Source: Helicobacter vulpis
Lineage (GTDB): Bacteria > Campylobacterota > Campylobacteria > Campylobacterales > Helicobacteraceae
Length of the DNA: 64,000 bases
NCBI RefSeq assembly: GCF_003660395.1
Contig: NZ_QXQT01000003.1
Span: forward strand, 1-64,000
Reading direction: 5' to 3'
The translations under genes and the position numbers were made by a program. Position 1 is the stretch's first letter; the number at the start of each line of letters is the position of its first letter. The notes under the pieces were generated by a model, which saw nothing but the letters and a program-made list of their open reading frames with translations, was not told where the DNA came from and searched no databases. This document shows positions 19,539 to 28,829 of the stretch, in pieces.

Positions 19539-20153
19539 ATGCTTAAAGAAAAACTCAAGCAGTTGCGTAGCGCCAACAATCTGACCCAAGAAGAGCTCGC
19601 GCTCAAATGCGGGGTGAGTTTGCAAAGTATCAAGCGTTATGAAAGCGAGCAGAGGAGCAATATCACTTTAGACACCTTAGAAAAACTTGCCAACGCCCTT
19701 AACACCGATTTGCATTTTTTCACATCTACACATAAAGAAGTAGAAGATGTGGTGATGGTACCCTATATTAAGGATATCAAGGTGCATGCCATTAGGAACA
19801 GAAACCAAGATGAGGGGGTGGTGTTTTTGCCCCAAAGTAAAACCTTTCTCAAAAGGCATTTTGGAATCACCTCTACGGATCATTTGGGGCTATTGCAGGC
19901 TGCGGGCAATTCCATGGAGCCCCTTATCAAAGAAGGCGACTTGTTGCTCTTCCAAAACGATGGCAGTTGCTATGAAGGGGCGATCTATGTGGTGAATTTG
20001 GATGGGGAATACTATGTCAAACGTCTGAGCAAGCGTCCAGAGGTGTCTTTGCTCAGCGATAACCCCATCTACAAGCCCATTCCCTTGCAAAGCCTGGAAG
20101 ATGTCGCTATTTTAGGGCGTGTGGTGGGGGTGTTGCATACCCGCAGTCTTTAA
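19539..20153 (+). CDS. XRE-family transcriptional repressor with S24 peptidase-like domain
   Basis: 204-residue CI/LexA-like regulator. Residues 4-58 are a helix-turn-helix of the XRE type (LTQEELALKCGVSLQSIKRYE). The C-terminal half is an S24 domain with the Ser-Lys dyad preserved: serine 125 in AAGNSMEPLI and lysine 161 in YYVKRL. I do not find the Ala-Gly or Cys-Gly cleavage site expected about 35 residues before the serine, so self-cleavage is doubtful. There are no phage genes around it; it stands alone between a tRNA cluster and the cheY1 operon. RBS AAGGAG lies before the ATG. A perfect 22-base palindrome overlaps its stop codon and could be an operator. Targets unknown. Confidence 0.85.
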   Translation: MLKEKLKQLRSANNLTQEELALKCGVSLQSIKRYESEQRSNITLDTLEKLANALNTDLHFFTSTHKEVEDVVMVPYIKDIKVHAIRNRNQDEGVVFLPQSKTFLKRHFGITSTDHLGLLQAAGNSMEPLIKEGDLLLFQNDGSCYEGAIYVVNLDGEYYVKRLSKRPEVSLLSDNPIYKPIPLQSLEDVAILGRVVGVLHTRSL

Positions 20154-20168
20154 AGCGCGCTTTAAAGA
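20147..20168. promoter_or_regulatory. Perfect 22-bp palindrome at the end of the repressor gene
   Basis: TCTTTAAAGCG followed directly by its reverse complement CGCTTTAAAGA, with no mismatch and no loop. It covers the repressor stop codon (20151-20153) and sits about 70 bases before cheY1. No T-run follows, which argues against a simple terminator; the dyad fits an operator for a dimeric regulator. No function shown. Confidence 0.5.
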
Positions 20169-20234
20169 TAGGCGCACAATAAACATGCTAACATGCGCGG
20201 GTATTTGTGCAACTAAGCCGACCAAGGAGCGAGA

Positions 20235-20609
20235 TTGAAAATTTTAGTTGTAGATGATAGTTCCACCATGCGAAGGATCATTAAAAACACCTTGCAGCGC
20301 TTGGGTTATGAGGACATCATGGAAGCCGAACACGGGGTGGAGGCGTGGGGAAAGCTAGATAGCAATGACACCACTGGTGTGCTTATCACAGATTGGAACA
20401 TGCCAGAGATGAACGGTTTGGATTTGGTAAAGAAGGTGCGCTCAGATGGGCGCTTTAAGGATTTGCCCATCATTATGATCACCACAGAAGGGGGTAAGGC
20501 AGAGGTGATCACCGCGCTCAAGGCCGGTGTAAACAACTACATCGTGAAGCCCTTCACCCCGCAGGTACTCAAGGAAAAGTTAGAGGTGGTTCTAGGGACT
20601 AATGATTGA
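20235..20609 (+). CDS. cheY: Chemotaxis response regulator CheY
   Basis: 124-residue single-domain receiver that, when phosphorylated by CheA, binds the flagellar switch. Phospho-acceptor D53 (ITDWNMPEMNG), acid pair D7-D8 (VVDDSS), T83/T84 and K105 (YIVKPF) are all in place. Start is TTG at 20235 with AAGGAG about 6 bases upstream. In H. pylori the same order cheY1-prmA-ftsH occurs. The soluble chemotaxis receptor elsewhere in the window would signal through this protein. Confidence 0.95.
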   Translation: MKILVVDDSSTMRRIIKNTLQRLGYEDIMEAEHGVEAWGKLDSNDTTGVLITDWNMPEMNGLDLVKKVRSDGRFKDLPIIMITTEGGKAEVITALKAGVNNYIVKPFTPQVLKEKLEVVLGTND

Positions 20610-20629
20610 GATAGAGGATTGTAGCGCGC

Positions 20630-21538
20630 GTGTGCCAAGATTTCTATTTTAAAACCTTTATTCTCCCCACACATCGCCCCGATTTATTTGCCCACTATCT
20701 GTTAGAGTTTACCAAGGAGGCCATTGAAGAGATCGACTCTCCCCCTGCTCTTGATTACCACTACTTTGGCAACACTCCTTTAGCTCCCCCTAGTGCGGGT
20801 TTTGTGATCTATTCTAAGGAATCTTGCGAAGCCCTTTTGGATCATCTCAAAGGCGTGTGTTGTCTTTTAGGCGCGCGTTTGCAGGAGAATATCGGGTTTT
20901 ACCACCACAGCAGTGCCCACCCTAATTTAGACTGGGTACAAGCTTACCAACAGAGTGTGGAACCCCTTGCATGTGGGCAGTTCTACATCACGCCCAGTTG
21001 GAATTCTCAAATGCATGGGGGCTTGATCCCCTTAGTGCTCGATCCGAGTTTAGCCTTTGGTACGGGCAGGCATGAGAGTACGCGCCTGCTCTTGCAAGAA
21101 ATTTCGTGCCTGGAAGTGCAGGGCAAATTGAGCTTAGATGTGGGTTGTGGAAGCGGGATTTTGAGTTTAGCTTTGGCCAAAAAGGGAGGCATCGTACATG
21201 TCTGTGACACAGACACGCAGGCCACCGCCCAGACCCAAGCGAATTTTGCGCACAATGGGCTAGAGTACGCACGGCTCTGGGAGGGCTCTATCCACAATGC
21301 TCCCCCCAACGCGCGCTATGATCTCATTATGATCAATATCATCGCCGATGTAATTGTACAGATGTGCCCGGATGTAGTGAAAGTGAGCAAGGAGGGGAGT
21401 TTGCTACTGCTCTCAGGCATTTTAGATGCCCATGAGGGCGCAGTTTTAAACGCCTATTCTCAGGATTTCGCCCTCGTGCATAGAGCTCAAGAAAACGAAT
21501 GGGTGTGCTTGACTTTACGTAGGCATTTTAATTCATAA
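20630..21538 (+). CDS. prmA: Ribosomal protein L11 methyltransferase PrmA
   Basis: Trimethylates ribosomal protein uL11. The C-terminal methyltransferase domain has the SAM motif LSLDVGCGSGILSLALAKKGG (seen as DVGCGSG, about residue 165), the preceding DPSLAFGTGRHESTRL signature of PrmA, and MINIIADVIVQM for motif IV. 302 residues is normal. A GTG start at 20630 is the only one that keeps the N-terminal FYFKTFILP region. It lies between cheY and ftsH, 8 bases before the latter. Confidence 0.93.
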   Translation: MCQDFYFKTFILPTHRPDLFAHYLLEFTKEAIEEIDSPPALDYHYFGNTPLAPPSAGFVIYSKESCEALLDHLKGVCCLLGARLQENIGFYHHSSAHPNLDWVQAYQQSVEPLACGQFYITPSWNSQMHGGLIPLVLDPSLAFGTGRHESTRLLLQEISCLEVQGKLSLDVGCGSGILSLALAKKGGIVHVCDTDTQATAQTQANFAHNGLEYARLWEGSIHNAPPNARYDLIMINIIADVIVQMCPDVVKVSKEGSLLLLSGILDAHEGAVLNAYSQDFALVHRAQENEWVCLTLRRHFNS

Positions 21539-21546
21539 GGACATAA

Positions 21547-23454
21547 ATGGATAATCGTTCACAAAACCCCAATCCTAAAAAGCCTTTGCTCCAAAATCCC
21601 CTGGTGCTTGTACTGATCTTTGTGATCATCGCCATTGTGGCGGTGCGCATGATGGGCACAGAGGGGGGTTTTGGGGATCGCTTTTTATCCACTAGTACCA
21701 AAAATGTCAGCTATCACGAGATGAAAGAACTCATTGAGAAAAAAGAAGTCGATAGCGTGAGCATTGGGCAAACCCTCATCAAGGCCACTAGCAAAGAGGG
21801 CAATAGCAAGATCATCTATGTCGCCAAACGCGTGCCCGATCTCTCTTTAGTGCCCCTCTTGGACGCGCAAAAAATCAATTATTCCGGTTTCAGTGAGTCT
21901 AATTTCTTTACAGACATCTTAGGCTGGCTCTTACCTGTGTTGGTGATCTTAGGGCTATGGATGTTTATGGCAAGCCGCATGCAAAAGAACATGGGCGGGG
22001 GGATTTTTGGCATGGGGAGTTCTAAGAAACTCATCAACGCCGAAAAGCCCAAAGTGCGCTTTAACGACATGGCGGGCAATGAGGAGGCTAAAGAGGAGGT
22101 TGTAGAAATCGTAGATTTCTTAAAATATCCCGATCGCTACGCTTCTTTGGGGGCAAAAATCCCTAAGGGCGTGTTGTTAGTGGGACCCCCTGGCACGGGT
22201 AAAACTCTCTTAGCTAAAGCGGTGGCCGGAGAGGCGAGCGTGCCTTTTTTTTCTATGGGGGGGAGTAGCTTCATTGAAATGTTTGTAGGTCTAGGGGCTA
22301 GTCGGGTGCGCGATCTCTTTGACATCGCCAAAAAAGAAGCCCCCAGTATTATCTTCATTGATGAGATCGATGCTATTGGCAAGAGCCGCGCGGCGGGGGG
22401 TATGGTGAGTGGGAATGATGAAAGAGAGCAAACCCTTAACCAGCTTTTAGCCGAAATGGATGGCTTTGGTTCAGAAAACGCGCCCGTGATTGTGCTAGCC
22501 GCCACAAACCGCCCCGAAATTTTAGACCCCGCCCTCTTAAGACCCGGGCGCTTTGATCGCCAAGTGTTGGTGGATAAACCGGATTTTAACGGACGGGTGG
22601 AGATTTTAAAGGTGCATATCAAGCCCGTTAAATTGGCTAATGATGTGGATTTGCAAGAGATCGCCAAGCTCACCGCCGGATTAGCCGGGGCGGATTTGGC
22701 CAATATCATCAACGAAGCCGCCTTGTTGGCTGGGCGCAACAACCAAAAAGAAGTCAAACAACAGCACTTAAAAGAGGCGGTAGAGCGGGGCATTGCGGGG
22801 CTAGAGAAAAAGAGTCGGCGCATTTCGCCCAAAGAAAAAAAGATTGTCGCCTATCACGAAAGCGGGCATGCAGTCATCTCGGAGATGACCAAGGGCTCGG
22901 CACGCGTCAATAAGGTTTCCATCATCCCAAGAGGGATGGCAGCCCTAGGCTATACGCTCAACACCCCAGAAGAAAATAAATATCTCATGCAAAAGCACGA
23001 GCTGATCGCGGAAATTGATGTGTTGCTGGGGGGGCGGGCGGCTGAAGAGGTGTTTTTACAAGAGATCTCCACGGGGGCGAGCAATGATTTAGAACGCGCC
23101 ACGGACATCATCAAGGGCATGGTGAGTTACTATGGGATGAGCGATGTGAGCGGGCTGATGGTACTAGAAAAACAGCGCAATTCCTTTTTAGGGGGGGGCT
23201 TTGGGAGCGGGCGCGAATTTAGCGAAAAGATGGCCGAAGAGATGGACAGCTTCATTAAAAACCTGCTAGAAGAACGCTATAGCCATGTCAAACAGACCTT
23301 GAGCGATTATAAGGATGCCATTGAGGTGATGGTGGGCGAACTCTTTGAAAAAGAAGTGATCACGGGTGAGCGGGTTAGAGAGATCATCGCTGAGTACGAA
23401 GTTGCTAACAAATTGCAAAGCCGCCTCGTGCCTTTAGAAGAACACGCCAGTTAA
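21547..23454 (+). CDS. ftsH: ATP-dependent zinc metalloprotease FtsH
   Basis: Inner-membrane AAA+ protease that removes unfolded membrane proteins and regulators. Two N-terminal membrane helices (about 18-36 and 121-141) flank a periplasmic loop. The AAA module has GPPGTGKT (Walker A), [11 protein letters not shown] (Walker B) and LRPGRFDRQ (second region of homology). The protease has the zinc motif HESGH. 635 residues is normal. A run of 8 G at 23192-23199, in the codons for LGGGFG, is short and sits in a glycine-rich linker. Confidence 0.97.
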   Translation: MDNRSQNPNPKKPLLQNPLVLVLIFVIIAIVAVRMMGTEGGFGDRFLSTSTKNVSYHEMKELIEKKEVDSVSIGQTLIKATSKEGNSKIIYVAKRVPDLSLVPLLDAQKINYSGFSESNFFTDILGWLLPVLVILGLWMFMASRMQKNMGGGIFGMGSSKKLINAEKPKVRFNDMAGNEEAKEEVVEIVDFLKYPDRYASLGAKIPKGVLLVGPPGTGKTLLAKAVAGEASVPFFSMGGSSFIEMFVGLGASRVRDLFDIAKKEAPSIIFIDEIDAIGKSRAAGGMVSGNDEREQTLNQLLAEMDGFGSENAPVIVLAATNRPEILDPALLRPGRFDRQVLVDKPDFNGRVEILKVHIKPVKLANDVDLQEIAKLTAGLAGADLANIINEAALLAGRNNQKEVKQQHLKEAVERGIAGLEKKSRRISPKEKKIVAYHESGHAVISEMTKGSARVNKVSIIPRGMAALGYTLNTPEENKYLMQKHELIAEIDVLLGGRAAEEVFLQEISTGASNDLERATDIIKGMVSYYGMSDVSGLMVLEKQRNSFLGGGFGSGREFSEKMAEEMDSFIKNLLEERYSHVKQTLSDYKDAIEVMVGELFEKEVITGERVREIIAEYEVANKLQSRLVPLEEHAS

Positions 23455-23463
23455 GGATCTTCT

Positions 23464-24162
23464 ATCAAACCCCTCTATCTCTTCCCCAATCTGTTCACCG
23501 CTAGCAGTATCTTTTTAGGGATGATGGGGGTTTTTTACGCCTCTAGGGGGAGCTTTGTTACAGCATGTTGGTTTGTGGTGGTGTGTTTGGTACTAGATGG
23601 TCTAGATGGGCGTGTGGCGCGTCTGACCAACACCACGAGCAAGTTTGGCCTAGAGTTTGATTCTCTAGCCGATGTGGTCGCCTTTGGGGCGGCCCCTAGC
23701 ACCATCGCCTATTTTTACATCGGGCATACTTATGGGCGTGTGGGCATGGCAGCTTGTGCCCTATTTGTGATCTTTGGGGCGATTCGTTTGGCGCGTTTTA
23801 ATGTAACCACCCAAACCACAGATCCCTATTCTTTCATCGGCATTCCCATCCCCACCGGGGCAGTGTTGGTGGTTTTAGCCATTCTTTTAGATCACAAATA
23901 CACACTTTTTAAAGCCCAACACGGGCATTTGATGTTGGCCTATATCGTGTTCTTGGGCGTGATGATGGTGAGCAATATCCGCTACCCTAATTTTAAAAAA
24001 GTGTGCTGGAATTTAAAACTCTTCGTGCTCCTCTTGCTGTTCTTATTGCTCCTCTTCATCAAACCACTTGAAGTACTCAGCGCTTTTATGTTTTCTTATC
24101 TGTGCTATGGCATTGTGCGCTGGCTCTTTGTGATGGGTAAAATCTTATGGAAACGCAAGTAA
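23464..24162 (+). CDS. pssA: Phosphatidylserine synthase PssA, apparent ATC start
   Basis: Makes phosphatidylserine from CDP-diacylglycerol and serine, leading to phosphatidylethanolamine. The CDP-alcohol motif is intact: DGRVARLTNTTSKFG followed by EFDSLAD. Six or so membrane helices follow. Upstream of the first ATG (23521) the frame still encodes conserved-looking sequence (KPLYLFPNLFTASSIFLG) back to the ftsH stop. No ATG, GTG or TTG exists there. AAGGA at 23453-23457 is spaced six bases before an ATC at 23464, so I place the start there; CTG 23491 is an alternative. A shorter protein from 23521 would lose much of the first helix. Confidence 0.8.
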   Translation: MKPLYLFPNLFTASSIFLGMMGVFYASRGSFVTACWFVVVCLVLDGLDGRVARLTNTTSKFGLEFDSLADVVAFGAAPSTIAYFYIGHTYGRVGMAACALFVIFGAIRLARFNVTTQTTDPYSFIGIPIPTGAVLVVLAILLDHKYTLFKAQHGHLMLAYIVFLGVMMVSNIRYPNFKKVCWNLKLFVLLLLFLLLLFIKPLEVLSAFMFSYLCYGIVRWLFVMGKILWKRK

Positions 24163-26339
24163 TGCAACAAGCGCGCTTCTACATTGAGGGCATGACTTGT
24201 AGCGCGTGTTCAAGTGGGATTGAGCGCGCCTTAGAGCGCAAAAGTTTTATCCAAGAAGTGCGCGTGGATTTGCTCTCTAAAAGCGCGGTAGTGGTTTATG
24301 ACAGCGCACAGGCCAATCTTGAAGATGTCTTTAAGATCATCACCAAGCTAGGCTACACCCCCAAAGAGAGTCTCCCCCCCCCAAAGGCTAAAAAATCCCA
24401 TTTGTGGATCGCCATTGTGGCGACTTTGGGCGTGCTCTATCTCTCTATGGTGGCTGGACACCTGCCTTTTTTACTCCCAAATGTCTTGCTTGATCCCTTC
24501 ATAAGTGGCTTTTTACAGGCCTTGCTCACCCTATGGGTGATGTGTGTAGGTAGGGGTTTTTATCGCAGGGGTTTTAAAGCCCTATGGGAGCGTCAGCCCA
24601 ACATGGACACTCTGATCGCGCTGGGTACAAGCAGCGCATTTCTCTATAGCCTCTTTTTATTATTTAAGGCGTTTTTGGGCGTGCACACTGGGTATTACTT
24701 TGAAAGCGCATGTGTGATCTTGGTCTTTGTGATGTTGGGCAAACGCCTAGAAGAGGGTTCTAAGAATAAGGCTCTAGAGGCGATGGAGGGGCTACTAGGC
24801 CAACAACCCCAGAGCGCATTGAGGGTAGAGGAGGGGGGCGTAGTGGAGGTGTTGATCGAGCGCGTGCGCGCAGGCGATGTCTTGCAAATTTTGCCCGGGA
24901 GCGTGATCCCTGTAGATGGCATAGTCATAGAGGGGGAGGGGGAGGTAGATGAATCCACGCTCACAGGGGAGAGTGTGCCCGTTTACAAGGCTAAAGGCGC
25001 GCATGTGTTCTCAGGCACGCTCAACACCACGAGTACCTTTTGTATCAAGGCCACCCACACTAGCATGCAGAGTGCTTTGCAGCAGATCACCAAGCAGGTG
25101 CGTAACGCACAAGGTTCTAAGGCACAAATCGCCAGATTAGCCGACAAGGTCGCTAGGGTTTTTGTACCCGCCGTGATTGCCATTGCCAGCCTTGCCTTTA
25201 TCGTGTGGCTAGCCTTAGGGGATTTTGCGCGCGCCCTAGAGGTCTTTATCGCTGTCTTGGTGATCTCTTGCCCTTGTGCTTTGGGGTTGGCCACGCCCAT
25301 GTCTTTGTTAGTGGCACACAAGGAGGCGAGTCATTTAGGCCTGTTTTTCAAGGACGCGCAGGCGTTAGAAAAGGCGCGCTTGGTGAGCTATGTCGTTTTT
25401 GACAAAACAGGCACGATCACACAGGGCAAACCCCAAGTACAACAAGTGGTGGCGATCCCAGAGATTTCAGCCACAGAAGTGTTGATCTTGGGGGCAAGTG
25501 TGGAGGCTTTAAGCGAGCATGTCTTAGCCCAAGGCATTGTGGCCTATGCCCAAGCCCAAGGGGTGGTACTCAAAGAAGCCACACAGGGGCATGCGGTGTT
25601 AGGACAGGGCATGCGCGCGTGCGTGGAGGGGGCGATCATCAAGGTAGGGAGCTTGGAGTTTTTCAACACTCCTAGCCCCTTTGTGCAGAATGTGCCGGGT
25701 ACTTGGGTGTTTGTGGGCATAGAAGGGCAAGTTGATCACATCTTAGGCGCGCTGATCTTGCAGGATCGACCCAAAGCGCATGCCAAAGAGGATTTGGCAC
25801 GCCTAAAAACTCTGGGGCTAAAAAGCATGTTGCTAAGTGGCGACACGCAAGAAAATGTACAGCTTTTAGCCAAAGAACTCAACATGGACGCACACACCGC
25901 TTTAGCCAGCCCCCAGATCAAGCTGTCCACAATTGAAGCGCTCAAAGCGCAGGGGGAGGTGGTGATGATGGTGGGCGATGGCTTGAACGATGCGCCCTGT
26001 TTGGCGCGTAGCGATGTGGCGGTTGTGATGGCCAGTGGGAGCGATGCGAGCCTAGAAGTGGCCGATGTGGTGAGTTTTAATAATGAAATTGTGGCCGTGG
26101 AGAACGCCATTAGATTGAGCCAAGCCACGATCCAAAACATCAAGCAAAATCTCTTTTGGGCTTTTGGCTACAATAGCATCGCCATCCCTTTAGCCTGTGG
26201 CGTGGCCTTTAAGGCTGGCATCATGTTAAGCCCCATGTTGGCTAGTTTGGCAATGAGTTTGAGCAGTTTGAGCGTGGTACTCAACGCCCAAAGACTCAGA
26301 GGAATCCATCTCAAAATCAAGGCAAATTATGGAAGCTAA
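24162..26339 (+). CDS. copA: Copper-exporting P-type ATPase CopA
   Basis: P1B-type ATPase that pumps Cu(I) out. One N-terminal metal-binding domain (GMTCSACSSGIERAL), then membrane helices, TLTGES (actuator), CPC in ISCPCALGLATPM (transport site), DKTGTITQG (phosphorylated aspartate) and GDGLNDAPCL (hinge). ATG 24162 overlaps the pssA stop (TAATG); an earlier in-frame ATG at 24147 adds five residues. Downstream copP encodes the chaperone. A 9-C run at 24374-24382 lies in the linker after the metal-binding domain. Confidence 0.96.
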   Translation: MQQARFYIEGMTCSACSSGIERALERKSFIQEVRVDLLSKSAVVVYDSAQANLEDVFKIITKLGYTPKESLPPPKAKKSHLWIAIVATLGVLYLSMVAGHLPFLLPNVLLDPFISGFLQALLTLWVMCVGRGFYRRGFKALWERQPNMDTLIALGTSSAFLYSLFLLFKAFLGVHTGYYFESACVILVFVMLGKRLEEGSKNKALEAMEGLLGQQPQSALRVEEGGVVEVLIERVRAGDVLQILPGSVIPVDGIVIEGEGEVDESTLTGESVPVYKAKGAHVFSGTLNTTSTFCIKATHTSMQSALQQITKQVRNAQGSKAQIARLADKVARVFVPAVIAIASLAFIVWLALGDFARALEVFIAVLVISCPCALGLATPMSLLVAHKEASHLGLFFKDAQALEKARLVSYVVFDKTGTITQGKPQVQQVVAIPEISATEVLILGASVEALSEHVLAQGIVAYAQAQGVVLKEATQGHAVLGQGMRACVEGAIIKVGSLEFFNTPSPFVQNVPGTWVFVGIEGQVDHILGALILQDRPKAHAKEDLARLKTLGLKSMLLSGDTQENVQLLAKELNMDAHTALASPQIKLSTIEALKAQGEVVMMVGDGLNDAPCLARSDVAVVMASGSDASLEVADVVSFNNEIVAVENAIRLSQATIQNIKQNLFWAFGYNSIAIPLACGVAFKAGIMLSPMLASLAMSLSSLSVVLNAQRLRGIHLKIKANYGS

Positions 26340-26529
26340 ATGGTTAGTCCCAGAGATCACATGCGATCACTGCGTGGATAAAATCGAGCGTTTTGTCGGG
26401 GAGCTAGAGGGAGTCAAGCGTATTGAGGTTGATGTGGGTACTAAGCAAGTGTGTGTAGAATTTGAGCCCCCGGCAAGTCCAGAGGCGATTGGCGAGGCTA
26501 TTTTAGATGCGGGCTACACACTAGGCTAG
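26329..26529 (+). CDS. copP: Copper chaperone CopP
   Basis: 66-residue HMA domain that carries Cu(I), normally delivering it to CopA. The copper motif is ITCDHCVDKIERFV (CxxC, residues 10-13), followed by VKRIEVDVGTKQVCVEF and the closing helix AIGEAILDAGY. Overlaps copA by 11 bases, the same arrangement as in H. pylori, so copA-copP are made together. Confidence 0.95.
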   Translation: MEAKWLVPEITCDHCVDKIERFVGELEGVKRIEVDVGTKQVCVEFEPPASPEAIGEAILDAGYTLG

Positions 26530-26532
26530 GGC

Positions 26533-28197
26533 TTGAAACTCTTTTTTAGGCGCTTTGCCCCCTATTTAAAGGGGCATTACGGGCGTTTTGTACTGGTGCT
26601 GATCGCCTCCTTAGTGGTGGCCTTGAGCACGGCGTGGGGTACTTATCTAGTCAAACCGACCCTAGATGACATCTTCATCCAAAAAGATGTGCGCATGCTC
26701 GCTATCTTGCCTTTTTTGGTGATTTTGGCATATTTGGGCAAAAGCGGGGGGATTTATATCCAAACCTACCTGACCAATTACATCGGGCTAGACATTATCC
26801 AACAATTACGCAAGCGCATGCTAGAACACCTACTCCAAATGGAGTTGGGGTTTTTCAACCGCACTAAAAAGGGTGAGCTCATCGCGCGCATCACCAATGA
26901 CATCGCTTTAGTGCGCGCCAGTTTGTCTAATTACTTGGCCGAATCCATTCGCGAGGGTTTGACCATTATCGGGTTGATCGGTGTGGTGATTTACCAAAGC
27001 CCTAAACTTGCCTTTTGGATCGTACTCTTGCTCTTTGCGGCCATCCCCTTGAGCAAGATTCTCAAAAAAGTTAAGAAACTCTCCAAAGAAAATCAAGAAA
27101 CCAATGCGCGCATGACCGCCCGCTTGTCAGAGATCTTTCACAGCATAGAGGTGATCAAAACCTCTAATGGAGAGGCCTTAGAATTGCAGGCTTTTCAAAA
27201 AGAAAATGAGGCTTTTTTTCAAGTGAGTTTGAAGAGCATCAAATACGCCGAGATTTCTTCGCCTTTGATGGAGTTTTTAGGGTCTTTGCTGATCGCCTTG
27301 GTGATCTATTCGGGGGGCAGAGAAGTGATCTCTGGGCACATGAGCGTGGGGGCGTTTTTTTCTTTCATCACGGCCTTGTTTATGCTGTACACGCCTTTAA
27401 AACGCTTGGTGCGCATTATGGCCAGTTTTCAAGAAGCCCTTGTGGCCGGTGAGCGCATCCACGAGATCCTAGAGAGGGTTAGCCCCCTTGTAGAGGGTAC
27501 ACACATATTAGAAAAACCCATTGAACACATCGCCTTTAGGCATGTCCATTTTACCTACGACCAAAACGCGCCCCTGGCCCTGCAAGATATTTGCCTAGAA
27601 TGGCGCACTAACCAAATTATCGCGCTCAAGGGCAAGAGTGGGAGCGGAAAAAGCTCGCTAGTGAACTTGATCTTGCGGCTTTATGAGCCTACCAGCGGGG
27701 AGATCACCATCAATGGCATGCCCATTGCCTCTTTGCAACAAAAGAGCTTGCGCCATCAAATTGGGATCGTAACCCAAAAGGTGTTCATTTTTAGCGGGAG
27801 CGTGGCTGAGAATGTCGCCTATGGGCTAGAGATTGAGCCCCAGCGCGTGCGTACTTGTTTGCAACGCGCGCAGGCGCTAGATTTCGTACAAGCCATGGGG
27901 GGTCTGCAAGCGCAATTAGAAGAATTTGGGGCGAATTTGAGCGGGGGGCAACGCCAAAGAATCGCCATCGCGCGCGCCCTTTATCGCGATGCGCGTGTGC
28001 TCATCTTTGATGAAGCCACTTCAGCCCTAGATAGCCACACCCAAGCGGGCATTTACCAAACTATCACAGAACTTAGAGAAAATCGCATGGTCATTATGAT
28101 TTCGCATAATTATGAGAGTTTGAGAATTGCTAGCCATGTCTATGCTTTAGAAAATGGCCGCTTGCAAGAATATAACCCCACACCCCAGGAGGAGTGA
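26533..28197 (+). CDS. MsbA-like ABC exporter (fused membrane and ATPase domains)
   Basis: 554-residue half-transporter that would work as a homodimer. Six membrane helices occupy about residues 15-300. The ATPase domain has GKSGSGKSSL (Walker A), LSGGQRQRIAIARAL (signature) and VLIFDEATSALD (Walker B). Closest in layout to the lipid A flippase MsbA, and H. pylori has an msbA-annotated gene near its copAP locus; multidrug export is the alternative. TTG start at 26533, 3 bases after copP. Its stop overlaps the next gene (TGATG). Confidence 0.85.
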   Translation: MKLFFRRFAPYLKGHYGRFVLVLIASLVVALSTAWGTYLVKPTLDDIFIQKDVRMLAILPFLVILAYLGKSGGIYIQTYLTNYIGLDIIQQLRKRMLEHLLQMELGFFNRTKKGELIARITNDIALVRASLSNYLAESIREGLTIIGLIGVVIYQSPKLAFWIVLLLFAAIPLSKILKKVKKLSKENQETNARMTARLSEIFHSIEVIKTSNGEALELQAFQKENEAFFQVSLKSIKYAEISSPLMEFLGSLLIALVIYSGGREVISGHMSVGAFFSFITALFMLYTPLKRLVRIMASFQEALVAGERIHEILERVSPLVEGTHILEKPIEHIAFRHVHFTYDQNAPLALQDICLEWRTNQIIALKGKSGSGKSSLVNLILRLYEPTSGEITINGMPIASLQQKSLRHQIGIVTQKVFIFSGSVAENVAYGLEIEPQRVRTCLQRAQALDFVQAMGGLQAQLEEFGANLSGGQRQRIAIARALYRDARVLIFDEATSALDSHTQAGIYQTITELRENRMVIMISHNYESLRIASHVYALENGRLQEYNPTPQEE

Positions 28198-28829
28198 TGC
28201 GCCTTATTTGGATTGTGCTGTGTGCCATGCTGTATGGGGGTTGTACCCATGGGGTTTTTAGCCGCCCCTCTTTGCGCTTGCACTATCAAAGCGCTTTGCC
28301 CCAAGTGGCCCTTCAAAAAAATCTCCTCTTGCAAGCCCCGCAGATCACCTTTTTACAGGATTTTATCCCCCATTATTACCAGCGTAAATACGCCCAAGCC
28401 CTGCAAAAAGACGGCACAACCCTCCTAGCCCATTTGGGCTACCCCCCCGCCCCCCACGCCCCCAGCGCGTTTTTAAAAGGGCAAGTACATCTAGCCTTTG
28501 AGCCCACCCCCCCCACGCTCAAAGAAACAAAGGCCATGCTCAAGGCTAGCGGGAATGAATATGTCGATCCAGCGCGTGTCTTGCGCATGTTGCGCGCTCA
28601 GAGTACTTTAACTCTGCAATGTACCCAACAAATTGGCTTCCCCTGTGGGGTACAGGTGCGCGTACAGGTGCTAGAGCCCATATGGCGGGCTAACCCCCTA
28701 GATAGCGACCCCAATGTCCAAGCCACAGACGCGCAACGCTATAACACCACCCTTATAGAAACGCTCAACAAGCTATACCAACAAAGCCTACACGCCCTAG
28801 AAGCCCAAATCCACCCCAAAAAAGAGTGA
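28197..28829 (+). CDS. HpaA-like outer membrane lipoprotein
   Basis: 210-residue lipoprotein: signal segment MRLIWIVLCAMLYGG then lipid-bearing cysteine 16. The start follows AGGAGGAG closely, so ATG 28197 is favoured over GTG 28194. The mature part resembles the HpaA/neuraminyllactose-binding haemagglutinin family: SLRLHYQSALPQV, then NLLLQAPQITFLQDF, a paired-helix region (YYQRKYAQALQKDG), and a closing helix TLIETLNKLYQQSL. HpaA paralogues are Helicobacter-specific and surface or sheath associated. Identity is low, so ligand binding is not implied. Coupled to the ABC exporter. Confidence 0.65.
   Translation: MRLIWIVLCAMLYGGCTHGVFSRPSLRLHYQSALPQVALQKNLLLQAPQITFLQDFIPHYYQRKYAQALQKDGTTLLAHLGYPPAPHAPSAFLKGQVHLAFEPTPPTLKETKAMLKASGNEYVDPARVLRMLRAQSTLTLQCTQQIGFPCGVQVRVQVLEPIWRANPLDSDPNVQATDAQRYNTTLIETLNKLYQQSLHALEAQIHPKKE

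Noticed and set aside
22137-22832. 231-codon antisense frame inside ftsH
   Set aside because: Lies wholly opposite a strongly conserved gene; the sequence is what ftsH codons give in reverse.
23192-23199. Run of 8 G in ftsH
   Set aside because: Encodes a glycine linker in a housekeeping gene; too short to call a switch.
24374-24382. Run of 9 C in copA as a possible phase switch
   Set aside because: Short compared with the 16-17 base tracts; copA is in frame and a switch here is only a weak possibility.
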